This document shows positions 20,863 through 33,281 of a DNA stretch of 64,000 nucleotides, piece by piece; the first letter of the stretch is position 1, and each line of letters opens with the position of its first letter. This DNA comes from Trichomonas vaginalis G3 (taxonomy: Eukaryota > Parabasalia > Trichomonadida > Trichomonadidae). Made by a program: the position numbers and the translations under genes. The stretch lies in contig NC_067205.1 of assembly GCF_026262505.1 (NCBI RefSeq), positions 24,151,585-24,215,584 of the forward strand, read 5' to 3'. The notes beneath the pieces are model-generated. The model was not told the origin of the DNA, ran no database searches, and saw only the letters and a list, made by a program, of their open reading frames with translations.

Positions 20863-22853
20863 TTAGAGATCAGCATCGTTATCTCCGGGTTCTGTATCTG
20901 CAACTTGTTTCTGATATCCGACGTGTTTCTTTATAAGGAAAAATGCGAGAACACAAAGACAACAGACAACTATAAATATAGGAATTCCAGCACCTAAACC
21001 TATTTTGAGCTTCTTCATCCTTTCAGCCTGTTGTTCATCCTCTGTAGTTTCTTCTTTTTTTGTAGTTTCCTCTGTTTTCGTTTCTGAATTTTCTTCTGTT
21101 TTTGTTTCTTTACTTTCTTCAGGTTTAGTATCTGGTTTTTCATTTCCGTGATCTGGATCTGTTTGGTTTTGGGTGTTTCCGCCTTCTGTGTCTCCTCCAG
21201 GAACAGGATTAATGAATTTCGATGGATCCCAAGGAGAAAGTTTAATTGGATCGCGACTTACGTAATCTTTGTCCCATTCTGAGTATTTAGTTGGTTCATC
21301 ACCAAAAGGATCGTTTAAGAAATGAGATGAATCTAAAGCGATTGAACGTTTGAACCTTTCAAATGGCGGACAATTAACAGCTGTTGAGCCAATAACGAAA
21401 TCTTGCTCTGTACTTGTAGTTTTAGAGCAAATTAATTTGTTATCATTTTCATCAGAGAATTCTATTTGATCATCACCTATGTATTTGTATTTAAGACACT
21501 TCTGGGATCCAGGAATTGCGGCCATTCCGTCCGAACAAATTTCTTGAGGAGCAACATATTTTTGGAAGTCCATTTTTTCATCAATAGCTATTGTTGGCTC
21601 GTTATTGATATTGTAGTATTGTTTTCCTTGACAGTATTTCTTGTACATAGGAACTTCTTGATTATAATTACAATCTGGCACTGGATTGAAGTTATTAAAT
21701 CCGTAATACTTAAAGTTATAACCTAAGACTTTTCATTTTGTTCGCCAGTCATCAAGTAATACTTTGGAAATGAAATTTGAGGAGATTCAATTGGAAAACC
21801 TGTCAAATAAGTAACTCCATCAATAGAATCTTTATTTCCCCATAAAAGAGGTTGTGCGGCTGTATAGTTTATCTTATAATTACCAGTATCAAGTAAGATT
21901 GCCATAGTTAAATCCGTAAATTTCACCCAATTTTTAGCTTGCGAGAGTGAGTTACTTGTCATTAAGTCTTGTATGTATGCCCTTAGCTTCGGATGAGATC
22001 CAATTGCTCCATCATCACCAGCATCTTCGAGTTCTACGCCAGATAAGCATCTTTCATTGTTATCACCGTAATAATATTCAACATTGTAGTGTTTCATTGC
22101 CCATTTGTGACAGAAAGGAGTGACAAGGAAAGTAAATTGTTTTCCACCTTTTATGAGACTGCATTTTGTTTCTCTATAAGGAGCATAGTCATCAATAGGA
22201 TGAAACAAATTCATAAAGAAGCTATCACATCCAAGAGCATGAAAGATTTCGTGTAAATATAAATGATAAAAATGATTTGATGGTGTATCTTCGTCTTCGA
22301 TCATTGTTGGATAGACTGCAGTATTGAGAAATATCACACCTTGAATTGGTCGTTCACCTCTTTCCATATCTGTTTGATATGATTTTGCAGAAGCGGCCAT
22401 TAGACCATTATATGCGCGACCGCAAATAATAAAGTGCATATCACATCCGGTTACAGATTGAACTGGTAATGGATCTCTTTGCATTCCAACGCCATCACTA
22501 TCAATATATATTGTATCCCTTGGCAATGGTCGAACTTGGAAATTTTTTTCTAAAAACTTCCTACAATTCTCTAATGTCCCTATAAAATTTTTCTTTTTCT
22601 CTTCAGTCATTAAATTTTCTTCTGTGCATGTTCCTGAAACATATGGATGCCAATGTAGATCTACTCCAGCCTCCCTACATAAATATCTATCTGTTCCTGC
22701 TGGATCAAGCCAATCGTAATTAAATTTTAATTTTATTGGGCGAAAATCAGGATAATCGGTAGCATATTTAACTTTTCGTTGTAGATCTCCGTTTCTTTGC
22801 ATGCGAATAGGATTCGAAAGTATATCAGAAGCACAAAATCGAACAAAAAACAT
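20863..22853 (-). pseudogene. GP63-like (leishmanolysin, M8) membrane metallopeptidase, one frameshift
   Basis: Zinc surface peptidase family expanded in T. vaginalis. The first part (21723-22853) has the active-site helix HLYLHEIFHALGC and, further on, the third-ligand region GSHPKLRAYIQDLMT. The second part (20863-21681) continues the cysteine-rich domain, then an acidic stalk with KTEE/KPEE repeats, a transmembrane helix (GIPIFIVVCCLCVLAFFLI) and a short cytoplasmic tail. A single missing base near 21732, in an A-run, separates them; the second frame is open through the junction. No convincing signal peptide follows ATG 22853, which has a near-initiator TCAATTTT 12 nt upstream; a hydrophobic stretch in another frame around 22860-22922 may be the lost one. 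Confidence 0.85.
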
Positions 22854-22922
22854 TTTATAAAAATTGAATTTCTGAAGCTCACAAAAATTATGCTCAAAAA
22901 ATGAAAAAATATTGAGTACATA

Positions 22923-23796
22923 GCTAGATTAATAAAGATTATATAAATATTGAATTCAAATTTCATTGAATTTTTTCTCTTTGAATTTAAGTTAAAATGG
23001 AGCCATACTTGTGATCGAAATTTTAATTTAAAATGTAAACATTTACAAAATTTCAATTGTCATCATCCCTTTTCTATTGAATTTTTTCGTCTTTAAAACA
23101 AGTGGCTACATATCAACCCCAACCATTTTGGAATGGATTTAGAGATTTTACTTAGGCTCATATGCGTCATAAACGTAACTAAACTCCAATGGATGATTAT
23201 AATCTTTTCACTCCACTACATTCTAAAGAAACTCATTCCAACAACCGACGCTCTCATGATTTATTATAATTACTTACATTTAATGGTATTTTCAATGTCA
23301 ATGAAATGACATATATACGTGAAACATTTGTTCTCTGTTGCTGTGACCTTTTGGTTGTATCCTTGAATAATAGTAGAAGGAGGAGGAATATTTCCATAAT
23401 AATTGGACCAAATGCTAGTTGGATCTTCTTCTTTAATATTGTAATAGGTTTCATTCGCCTGATTTTTGATATTGGTGCTAAGTAGTCTTTATAAGAATGT
23501 AAGGAAATAAGGATTTATGATAAATTTTAAAGTCTAGACTTTTCAATGCTCGATTTTAAGGTTCCGTTAAAATCGAGCTAATCATTGAAAGCTATGACAG
23601 ACTTTCATATTTCTTCGGACTGTTTCAGAGAATTGAGCCTGAACTCAATTCTCTGAAAAGTCCGGACAAATTTGCTAAATTTTATAAGTAATAACTGTTG
23701 TACGAAGATATTTGATATGAATTTTATTCAGAAATGTTTATAATGTATCTAAATAAACAAAAATTTATTCAAACAAAATATGAATTTGGAAATTTA
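22923..23796. other. Intergenic with stem-loop cluster
   Basis: No supported gene. Contains the inverted-repeat cluster at 23529-23664, 130-270 bp downstream of the ankyrin gene's stop. Confidence 0.5.
23529..23664. repeat. Cluster of perfect and near-perfect stem-loops
   Basis: In order: palindrome AAAGTCTAGACTTT (23529-23542); stem CTCGATTTTAA (23549-23559) with TTAAAATCGAG (23567-23577), enclosed by TCAATG/CATTGA; GAAAG/CTTTC (23587-23606); and a long hairpin 23616-23664 with arms of 21-22 bases ending in AGAATTGAG/CTCAATTCT and one bulge. May be a structured transcript end, a transposon remnant, or a ncRNA. Confidence 0.7.
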
Positions 23797-24975
23797 TCAT
23801 TGACAGCCTTTAGATTTCAGGAATGCTTTAACATCATCTTTCTTTCCTGCAGTTACAACTTGATAAGGTGTTTTTCCTTGTTTGTTTAAGGGATTTAACT
23901 TGATATCTTTCAAAGAAGTAAGATATTGGACAATTTGGATTTGCCCAGCATAACTTGCTTTATGTAAAGGTGTTTCATCATCTTTATCTAACGCATTTAT
24001 ATCAATATCTCTGCATTGACACAAAATCTGAACAATACTTAAGTTTCCATACAAAGAAGCCCAATGTAAGCTTGTTTCAAACTTGTTATCAATAGCATTT
24101 ATGTTAATATCCCTGAGATTAACAAGAAATGCAACAATATTGACATTGTTTTTGATACTTGCCAAATGTAAAGCATTTCTATTGTATTTATCGATGACTT
24201 TTATGTCACAACCGTTTTCTGTTAAAAGTTTGACTAAATTGAAATCTCCGTTGTTAGAAGCCATCAAAAACATGGTTCTTTGGTATTCAATATCTTTAAC
24301 TTCGGATAAATTGTTAAGAATTGCAAAGCGAATCGCATCAACGTCGTTTATTTGTGATGCATCTTTTAATATACTGTAAATCTTTTCGAAATCATCACTA
24401 TTACATTTGCATACTTGTAATAGCTTGACGTATTTGTTTTCTGGGTCAGGTTGCTTTGGAATATATTCCATTTTTTTCGGTATCTTTGGGACATTCTTTG
24501 AAGCGTCGAGATATTTGGATAATGATTCCATTAAGTTCGAATTATCTTCTACAACATTATGGATTTGTACTGTTAAACTAGAATTAATTTTTTCTTTTTC
24601 TGCTAATTGAGCCTTTAAATGAGCAATATCGTTCTTCTGGTACTCATATACTTTACTTATATGTTCAAATGCTGTTGCTATGTATTTTAGCATACCGGAA
24701 TTCAAACATTTTCGTAAAATATTTAATAAAGTATTAATTTTATCGATATTTTCACCGCTGTCCATCTTAACAGCTTGAAATATTAAAAATATCTGCTTAG
24801 CTGTGTATTTCTTCTGGCATTCGGTGAAAATCCAAATTGCTTGGTCTAAATTTAGTTCTGCATGCTCTAATATTTTGCAAGTATCTTCAACTTTGTAAAA
24901 ATCAATTAATTTGTTCGTAGAGATAAGCTTATCTATTCCCTTTGCAAGAGTGTTGAAGTCAACTTCAGATTTCAT
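23797..24975 (-). CDS. Coiled-coil ankyrin-repeat protein, 392 residues
   Basis: Residues 1-105 are a helical region, 110-150 a coiled coil (HLKAQLAEKEKINSSLTVQ), 155-180 a proline/lysine linker, and 190-392 about five ankyrin repeats (RNALHLASIKNNVNIVAFL, TSLHWASLYGNLSIVQILC, TPLHKASYAGQIQIVQYL). Single intact frame; no signal peptide or membrane segment. Probably an intracellular scaffold. It belongs to a different ankyrin subfamily from the one at 15683: it lacks the DUF3447-type region and NINEKDKDG linkers. Confidence 0.88.
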   Translation of the reverse strand: MKSEVDFNTLAKGIDKLISTNKLIDFYKVEDTCKILEHAELNLDQAIWIFTECQKKYTAKQIFLIFQAVKMDSGENIDKINTLLNILRKCLNSGMLKYIATAFEHISKVYEYQKNDIAHLKAQLAEKEKINSSLTVQIHNVVEDNSNLMESLSKYLDASKNVPKIPKKMEYIPKQPDPENKYVKLLQVCKCNSDDFEKIYSILKDASQINDVDAIRFAILNNLSEVKDIEYQRTMFLMASNNGDFNLVKLLTENGCDIKVIDKYNRNALHLASIKNNVNIVAFLVNLRDININAIDNKFETSLHWASLYGNLSIVQILCQCRDIDINALDKDDETPLHKASYAGQIQIVQYLTSLKDIKLNPLNKQGKTPYQVVTAGKKDDVKAFLKSKGCQ

Positions 24976-25640
24976 TTTTTATGAAAATTTTTCATCGATG
25001 AAAATTTATGAGACGATACAAAATTTTAAATGTAAGATAGTGGATAAATGCTATTGACATGAATAACATGCAGAAACAATGCATTTTCACATGATATATC
25101 CTCCGATTATCAATTTTTTAAAATCTTCAATTTCTCCATGATTGTTGTATACGATTTCAAACCGAAAGTTAGTTTATGCATATGCATTAGCACTTAATGG
25201 TTTATCCTATACAGAATTTTATGATGAATCTATTCCAATATTGATTCAAATTATCTGATTTTACAGGGTATTTCAATGCCAATAATCAGGTAATATGCAT
25301 ATAAAATGATTTTAATTGATTCCAACTCGACGATCAATTGACAAATCAAATTTATCTATTGATGTTCGGTATAAGATTAGAGTACAGATATTTTTAATAA
25401 CCACAGTATATAAATGAATGTAATGATACAAATTTTTGGAAATAATGAAAATTAATTTTATTCTTTAAATTACACTTCAGAATTGCAAACGCAAACAATT
25501 ACAATATAAACTAGTGTCAAGCATACAATTTCCAATCCAATTAAAACAGAACCAATAAAAAATTAGCGAAAATATATGAAATTAATATCAAATAGAGATT
25601 TAGTATACGCATAATAATACAATAATATAAAGGATTTGGC
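24976..25640. other. Intergenic
   Basis: AT-rich spacer upstream of the ankyrin gene and downstream of the ENT gene. No supported feature. Confidence 0.5.
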
Positions 25641-26906
25641 TTATTTGTGACCAGCCTGTGCAGCAAATGTAAGCCATGATCCGGCAAAAACGCCGAGGTT
25701 TGTAGCGAGAACTGTGCAGAAAACAGCGAGATCAATTTCTTCCTTCTCGAGTTTCTCACTTGTAGCAGTGTATGTAATGCAAAGACCACCCCAATATCCA
25801 CCTGTTAATGAGAGTGCAAGTGTTACAAAGTCAATGAAAATGTCATCCTGGAGGAAAACACCTTCAACTGGGCAAACATAAAGAACAATGAAGATAAGTC
25901 TGCAGAGATGAGGGATCCAAAGATACTTGGCAGATGGCCATGAGAACCATCTTGTAATGAGTCTTCCAACGAAATCACCAACCATAAACATGAAGAGAAT
26001 GATTGTCATGTACCAATCGCCTAAATTGTGATGATCACCAACATAGAATGCATATCCAGGGAAGAAGGTAAGTGTGATTGCCATGTTAAAGAAGCCTTCA
26101 AGAACGAAAGGCCAGATCTTCTTGAAAACACCACCAATTCTCTTCATTCTGACTAAGAAGTTGGATGATGTTTGAGCTAATTTTACTCTTTCTTGGCAAA
26201 TTTCTGTCTTGTTGAAGATATGGAAGCAAATAGCTGATGATGATGTGCAGATAACAGCAAATGCAAAGTAGAACCATCCATCACCTCTTGGGAATGTCTT
26301 TGAGATCATTCTGAGGATGGAAGAAATAAGGCCACCAAGTGCAACACCAGTGTTTGCCATAGCAGAAGTCTTTAAGCCGAAGAGTCCTGCAAAACCCATT
26401 GATGTACCATATAAAACACTTTGTGCAACAGAAGTAAGAGCAGCAAGAGTATAAACAACTTGGTACTTTGGAGTTCCAACATTAACGTAAATCCAAACTA
26501 TAATTTGAACAGCAGCCATTAAAATTGTTGAAGCATACATTCTAGAGACTAACGTAAATTGTTCAATGAAAGGAAGAGTAATAAGATAGCAAACACCACT
26601 GGAAATAGTTAAAACTCGTGAAAGTTCCATACCAATGTCTCTTTCTGGGAATAATTTGACAAAGAAATCATTGCCATTAAGAAATGTATTGTAACTGTAC
26701 AAGATATTTGTTCCGATAAGGAAGAAGAACATTTCAATAGTAAATGTAACTCTATTTTCAATGTTATCATCCTTCTTTTCGCTATCTTTGTTGTCTAATT
26801 GTGTTGATGACTCTTCAGACTTCTTATCATCAGATGTATATTCGGAATCCTTCTTGACCTCACCAGACTCTACGTCTTCAACTACTTGAGGATCTTCTTG
26901 AGACAT
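25641..26906 (-). CDS. Equilibrative nucleoside transporter (ENT/SLC29 family)
   Basis: A 421-residue membrane protein with an acidic, disordered N-terminus (residues 1-50) and about eleven transmembrane helices. ENT landmarks: the first helix GTNILYSYNTFLNG (family PWNxF region), GDFVGRLITRW in the eighth helix (family DxxGR), and GYWGGLCITYTAT near the end (family GYxxSL). A large intracellular loop with basic residues lies in the middle. Nucleoside uptake is essential in trichomonads, which cannot make purines or pyrimidines. Codon use is richer in G/C than neighbours, suggesting good expression. An initiator lies 14 nt upstream of the ATG. Confidence 0.88.
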   Translation of the reverse strand: MSQEDPQVVEDVESGEVKKDSEYTSDDKKSEESSTQLDNKDSEKKDDNIENRVTFTIEMFFFLIGTNILYSYNTFLNGNDFFVKLFPERDIGMELSRVLTISSGVCYLITLPFIEQFTLVSRMYASTILMAAVQIIVWIYVNVGTPKYQVVYTLAALTSVAQSVLYGTSMGFAGLFGLKTSAMANTGVALGGLISSILRMISKTFPRGDGWFYFAFAVICTSSSAICFHIFNKTEICQERVKLAQTSSNFLVRMKRIGGVFKKIWPFVLEGFFNMAITLTFFPGYAFYVGDHHNLGDWYMTIILFMFMVGDFVGRLITRWFSWPSAKYLWIPHLCRLIFIVLYVCPVEGVFLQDDIFIDFVTLALSLTGGYWGGLCITYTATSEKLEKEEIDLAVFCTVLATNLGVFAGSWLTFAAQAGHK

Positions 26907-26910
26907 TCCT

Positions 26911-26922
26911 TAATAGAAATGA
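26911..26922 (-). promoter_or_regulatory. Host initiator for the ENT gene
   Basis: On the minus strand TCATTTCTATTA, close to the extended T. vaginalis initiator consensus, with ATG 26906 about 14 nt downstream of the start A. Confidence 0.7.
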
Positions 26923-29268
26923 TACATTTTGAGAAGGTTGACATTTTCTTTCAAAAGTTTCAATCAATTGTTTGGCTGATTCATTAAGAAATTTATCACA
27001 TTCAATTTTATTGAATAGTTCCGAACATTCAAGTTAATCATTATCATTTGTAAACTAATTTAAAATGATAAAATTTTACTATCGGTTTTATTTATAGAAT
27101 TGTGAAGAATTTAACAAAAATGATAGTTATAGCATATCACTAGATTAACTTAATTATACATAGAAAATAAATTTATGGTTGCAAGAGTAAAAATCTTTAC
27201 ACCAGTATAAACTCTAAGAATTATCTGCCATCAAATATTCTCTTACTTGGAAACCACATTTTAAATACATATACATTTACAGTCATAGTTTATGATCGAA
27301 AATAAATGACCAAACTACATTCAATTTTATATCCATTGAAATTAAAACCCTTAATAATCTTACATTGAATCATATTTTAACAAAAATAATTTGCCGTTTT
27401 CCATTCAAATATAATTTCTTTAGAAAAAGTCATATTTTAATAATGAGGCTCGTATTGACAGTCGATTTGTATGATCTTTATTATTTGGACTAAGTAATAG
27501 ATAAAGAAGTGGAAAATAATAGAATCTTTTATTTTTGATACAATATGAGTTAAAATTTTAAAATACATCATCTTCTTAAATACAAATATTTTACCTCATA
27601 ATCTCTTATTTTACAAGAAAGGTTAAAACAATAAAACAACAATTGATTTCTATTTACGGGTAAAGCCTTTTTGGACTGAAATCCACAAACGTATCTAAGG
27701 GTTTCGTTTTGCGAAAAAAACGTACAATACGCAATTTCGCTAAAAAAACATTTAGCTAGCAATTTCGACCTTTGACTCCACTCAAGACGTCACTTTTTTA
27801 ATTTTGCGGTATCATATTTTTGGAAAATCTTTATGAATATTATATAAAAAGTCTCTTTAATATCTATATTTCATATTTTTATCGATTTTTAAAGTTTTTG
27901 CGAAAAGTATTCAATTATTTTTGCTATTTGGTCGGGTAAATGTTAGATTTGCGACATTTTCTGATATGATATTCAGATTCTACGTTGATAATAATGCTTA
28001 TAGAACCCTCTTGCTATTGTGTCAAAATTGCGAAACCGATAGCAAAAATATCTCGCAATATCAAAATTGAGATATTGAGTGAATTATGCATTATAGAGAT
28101 TAAAAATCTGATTTGTGAAAACATCTCATCAGTTTCTAGCTAATTCAAAAATCTTTACTATCTTATTCGATTAAAATGAAAAGGGAATAGTTTCATTATG
28201 CTTTAAATGACAGCCTTATAATATAATCATAGTTTTCGCTCAATATGCAGCATTTTTTTTCGAAATCTATGGTCAATATCCTAAATACTGATTGCTTTGC
28301 ATTCATATCTCTTACATTTTCTATACCCACATCACTATTCATTGCTATTCCTATCTTTTTCATTTTTGTTTGTTTCTCATAATTTCTCAAAAAACATGAT
28401 AACTTGATATTTGTAAATATCATACTTTATAACGTAAATAAGAACTTGACCTATTAAGAAAAGCAGTAATGAAAAGAAAATCTGAAATTCATAAAAATTA
28501 CAAGTTTCTGATGACAATTAGCTTAATTAAACCAGGTACAAGATTATATAATTGTATTTTCTATCCAATTATCCATATAATATCTTATCCAGAAAAAATA
28601 ACTTGATCAATACCAAATGATTTTTTAACTAGTAAATAAAGTATTTTCTTTACACACACATTGTATATCATAGTTTTTTTTTTGGTTTCACAAAACATCC
28701 AAAAACAAATATGCTATAAAAGTGACAATTTTAGCAAAACGAAACCCTTAACGTATCAAAATGAAATGAACCTACATTGGATTTCAGCAGAAATTTATCG
28801 GTTCGATATTTAGATTATTCATTTTTCTTCGACTTTTTTCAAAAACTGCAATTAATAGAGAAATATTTTAAAGATTGTATCCACATAAGAATATATCATT
28901 TATATTATGGTCAGGGAACCTTTATATCATAAAAATTTTGGGAAGTTCAAAATCACAGGGTACGGGCGCGAATCATCGAGCAATTGAATTTACATAATAG
29001 ATAACGTATTTTTTATCAATGTCAACTTTTTATTTTACCACAATACTGTACAAAATGCGAATTAAATAAAATTTTCTTAAACTTCTTCCAAATTCTGAAA
29101 TTTTCCATTTAATTTGCAAATGCATTTATACACAATTTCCACAGCAACTTGGAAACAATAGATAAATTCATTAATGTATCCGCCATATATTCAAAACAGC
29201 TTAAAAATTGAAAATGTGCACGGAATTATTTTTGAATATATAATCAACATAAAAATCTCACAAAAATA
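26923..29268. other. Intergenic, 2.3 kb
   Basis: No frame with coding character on either strand. Holds a pair of imperfect inverted repeats: 27676-27712 and 28734-28787, sharing a 17-base core GCAAAACGAAACCCTTA and an outer TGGATTTCAG. Otherwise featureless AT-rich DNA. Confidence 0.45.
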
Positions 29269-31786
29269 TTGTTGTGTTTTATCATACAGGAAGCATATCG
29301 CACATGTAATGATTTGCGATTTTGTTCCGAAAATATTAATGCAGCACATCCTTCTTTATCAATATTATCAGATTCCATAACTTTTGATCAAAATATTTAT
29401 TCTGCAGAATTAAATATCGTAAATGGCACATCCTACGATATGAAAATTTACAAAATCAAGGATTCGGGTTTTAGGTTCCGAGTTGATCCAAATGAAAACT
29501 TAACAAAATATCGTTTTAAATTTGATAAAGATAATATTTTAGTAAACAGTCAAAAACTCAGTACAACGGATTCCATTCAACGTAGTACATCATCAAATAC
29601 CGATACTTTAACATCAACAGATGGGACAAGTGTTCAAATTACATATAATCCTTTCTCACTCAAATTTATGAACGATGGTGTTACGTACCTTCAAGTCAAC
29701 TCCGAAAACTTCATGTTCATTGAGGATGGAAGCGAAATAACTGAGACAGGAACCGAAAATTTTCCTCACGGAAAAACAGCTGTAGGTATAGATATTTCCT
29801 TCATGACATCTGGCATAAGACTTACCGGTTTTGGTGAAAATACGAAGTCATTAAATCTTCAAGATACAACATCTGAAAGAAAGTTCATCAGACCAGAGTT
29901 CGGATACAACGGATATGTTCCTTTACTTATTGGGCATTCATCAAGTCTCAAACTTAATCCTTCAATTTTTTGGATGAATCCAACCGATACTTTTTACAGT
30001 TTGAAGACTACAAGCGATAAGAAAGTATTCAAAATCATATCAGAAGGCGGATTTATCGATATTGTCTTCTTTATTGACAAAATTTCATCTGTCATTACAA
30101 AATATGAACAAATTACAGGCAGAGCACCACAACCACCAGCATATGCATTTGGATACCATCAGAACCGTGAAAGTTACGACACAATTGATAAAATTAATGA
30201 AGTTTTGAACGGATTTTCTTCAAATGAGATTCCTCATGACACAATAGTCATTAATTCAGACAAATTCACTGACGCACAGATCACAAACTTGAAAGACACT
30301 TTAACTTCTCAAAATCGTTACTTAATTTTACAGAAAAAGCCACAAATAAAAATTGACGCAAATAACAATATTTACAAAGAATTTCTTGATGAAAAGATCT
30401 TCCTCCAAAAGCCACAAACAGAAACCACAACTCCAGAAACAACAGATCCTTCTGAACCAGCAAATCCTTCTGAAACAACTGAAGAAAATTCATTAAGAAA
30501 ATTATTTTCATTTGAAAAATCATCAAATGGAAACAAAAACATATTGGTTTATTCAAAGAAAGCAAACAATTTCAACATTTTAGAAGAAACACAAAATGAT
30601 GATATCTTTGCTGTCGGATTGAATGAAAATGATAAAAATTGTTCTTACCCTGATGTCATAAAATCTGACTATAGATCACTTTACACAAGTAAAGTGTCAA
30701 ATGGCAATTATTATATACAAAATTCACAAATTTATGTGAATGATCAACAAGATTTTACCGAAAATAAAGAATGGCTCCGCATATAATGTTTTCTTTGATG
30801 CAGCTATAAGTAATTCAGAAAACGATGATAACCGTAACTTTTTATCGTCAAATGTTTCAGTGGATCGCAAAAATACGTATGGCCAATACAATCACAAAAA
30901 GATTTTGGCGCTGATAGTTTACAAATAGCTGTTAATAACTTAATAACAAACAGTTTATCAGGGTTAGTATACACAGGAAGTGATTTATTTATCGATAAAA
31001 GTGACAATGAATTATTATTACGGTTTTATCAATTAAGTTTATTCACTTTTCCTTTTGTTAGAGACAATACTAATTCTATAACAATAACACAAGAACCATA
31101 TTCTTCTGGTAGTAAAGATTAAATCAAAGCAATGATAAATCAAAGATACCAAATGATTCCAATTTGGTACACAGCTGCTTATCAACACTTTACAACAGGA
31201 GATCCAATTGTTAAACCTTTATGGTATTTGTATCCCGACAATGATGATTTCCATGATATTTCTGACCAGTTAATTGTCAGTGATTCTATTATGGTTTGCC
31301 CTGTTTTGACTAAAGGAAAAACATCAAGAAATGTTGTAAAACCTCCTGGAAAATGGTTTAATTACGAAACAGGCCAAGAATTCAAAGAAACTGGAAGTTT
31401 TGACAGTCCTTTGACAAAACCGTTGATGTTTTTGAAGGCAGGAACTATAATTCCTTTATTTTGCTAGATACAACCAAGATATAACATTACTTATCGTTTT
31501 GGATGAAAACAAAAAAGCTGAAGGTTCTTTGTATTACGATGATGGAATTTCTACCAAAAACATCGAAAATAATTTGTATGTTTATTCTGCTTTCACTTAT
31601 GAAGATGGTATCTTCAAGAATGCACCACATGGAGAGACAACAATCTCTAAAAAGATGGTTTCAATGAAGATTTATAACGCTGACAGTAAAAAAGATGTAA
31701 AAATTGACGGAAACGTGACAACTGATGATGGAGGCGTCATTACAGTCACAGGATTAGATATTGATGTTGGTAAGAACTATATTTCA
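29269..31786 (+). pseudogene. GH31 alpha-glucosidase (glucosidase II alpha-like), degenerate
   Basis: The N-terminus EAYRTCNDLRFC, then GFGENTKSLNLQDT and GRAPQPPAYAFGYHQNRESY (near 30115-30170), are the order seen in ER glucosidase II and related GH31 enzymes. The catalytic nucleophile region is replaced by low-complexity TTPETTDPSEPANPSET and unrelated-looking sequence. Frame changes or stops occur at 30784, near 30900, at 31120 and 31465; later GH31 C-terminal blocks (MIPIWYTAAYQHFTTGDPI, VSDSIMVCPVLTKG) survive at 31132-31467. There is no ATG at the start (first codon TTG) and no signal peptide. Not a working glucosidase. Continues in frame into the phosphatase at 31790. Confidence 0.8.
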
Positions 31787-31789
31787 TCT

Positions 31790-32797
31790 TCGCCTAAAGC
31801 AATCATTGATTTTTACACTAAATATTTAGGTGAAACAGTTGATATAAGCATTTCGAAAACTCCTCCAGATCCCCGTAACATTGAACGAATTTGTCAAGAA
31901 TCGGTAGAAATATTTAAGTCTCAAGGAACAGTAATTAAACTTACAGGTGCGTTTACGATAATAGGAGACATTCATGGCAATTTGCAAGATCTTTTAAACA
32001 TCTTTTCAATATTTGGACTCCCGCCAAAAACAAAATATATGTTCCTCGGAGATTATGTTGACAGAGGACAGTATTCTGTTGAAGTCATTTCATTGTTGCT
32101 TTCTCTAGTATGCAAATATCCACATCACGTTTACTTAATCAGAGGAAACCACGAATTTCAACATATTAACAAAGTATATGGTTTTTATGATGAAATCATG
32201 GCTAAATATAATAACGGAGAAATATGGAAGACTTTTAATACTGTTTTCAGCTATCTTCCATTAGCTTCAACAATAAATGAACAGATTTTCTGTGTACATG
32301 GTGGGTTATCACCATGAACACATTCTATTGTTGATATTGCAAGTATTAGCCTTCCAATTGTAACATACGAAAAATTACCACAAGTATCAGATTTGGTTTG
32401 GTCTGATCCTTCTAGTGAATGCCTAGACTTCCAGCCTAGCGATCGTGGCGCTGGAGTATTGTTTGGAAAACGCGCTGTACAGTCATTTTTACAAAATTCT
32501 AATTTATCGCTTTTAATACGAGGCCACCAATGCATTTCAACAGGAGTTCATGCATTCGCTGGAATGATGGGCATAACAATCTTCTCTTCCAGTAAATATG
32601 TGAACGATGATAACAAATGTGGGGTTTCAGTTGTTTCTGCACATAATAACATGAACTTTTATTCAATTGATGGTCTTAAAATACTTGAAAAAGCCTCTAT
32701 GTCCCTCAAAGAAGGTTTGATCGGTTTGCAACCATTTTCTCCATCAAAATTAAGGGTTCATAAGCCTAGAAACTACCAAACGATGGACCAACCTTAA
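31790..32797 (+). pseudogene. PP1/PP2A-like Ser/Thr protein phosphatase, one nonsense codon, fused to GH31
   Basis: All metal-binding and catalytic blocks of the PPP family are present: GDIHGN near 31968, GDYVDRG near 32050, RGNHE near 32141, HGGLSP near 32298, and the C-terminal RGHQ near 32518. A TGA at 32317 follows HGGLSP; the frame continues unchanged to TAA 32797. Upstream, the reading frame is uninterrupted from 31499, so the phosphatase is read on from GH31 C-terminal sequence with no separate ATG at the family's normal start. A lumenal glycosidase joined to a cytosolic phosphatase is not a known pairing, so this is best read as a chimeric pseudogene. Confidence 0.85.
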
Positions 32798-33281
32798 GAA
32801 AAAAGTTGTTTTTATGCGGATTTGAAATTTATTTTTCAATTTCTGTGTACCATAGCTGACTTACGTTAGCATTATTGTTTTAATATCTGTATATATTACT
32901 TTAATAAACTATTTGTATAGTTATCACCTTATTATTTTGATAAATTTCATTTTTGCATTTTATTATAATGAAAACTAACAAAAATTACTAATTATCACAC
33001 AAACAAACTTGTGGCACAGTAATTTAGCCTAAACCTTAGCATAAAGAGTGAAATATATTTTAAAAAATCACATTGTTACAAAATTATGTATTTAAAATAC
33101 AATCCCCATGAAAACAAAATGATCCACAATATTGTTGAGATTCAATTAATTGAATGAAATATTAATATTTTATATTCTTCAATATCAGTAATATCTGATC
33201 ATGTATTGAGTCTCCTAATGGACAAATATAAGATTGATACTGTGAAATCTACTGCAACTTATATTTGTCAGTATCTTCTTT
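32798..33281. other. Intergenic
   Basis: AT-rich; nothing supported until the initiator at 33282. Confidence 0.5.

Noticed and set aside
25541..25801. Minus-strand frame overlapping the ENT C-terminus
   Set aside because: Runs out of frame through a well-supported transporter; its hydrophobic tail comes from AT-rich 3' flank.
27568..28423. Short frames in the 2.3 kb spacer
   Set aside because: Composition-driven, no initiator or T-rich motif, no coding bias.
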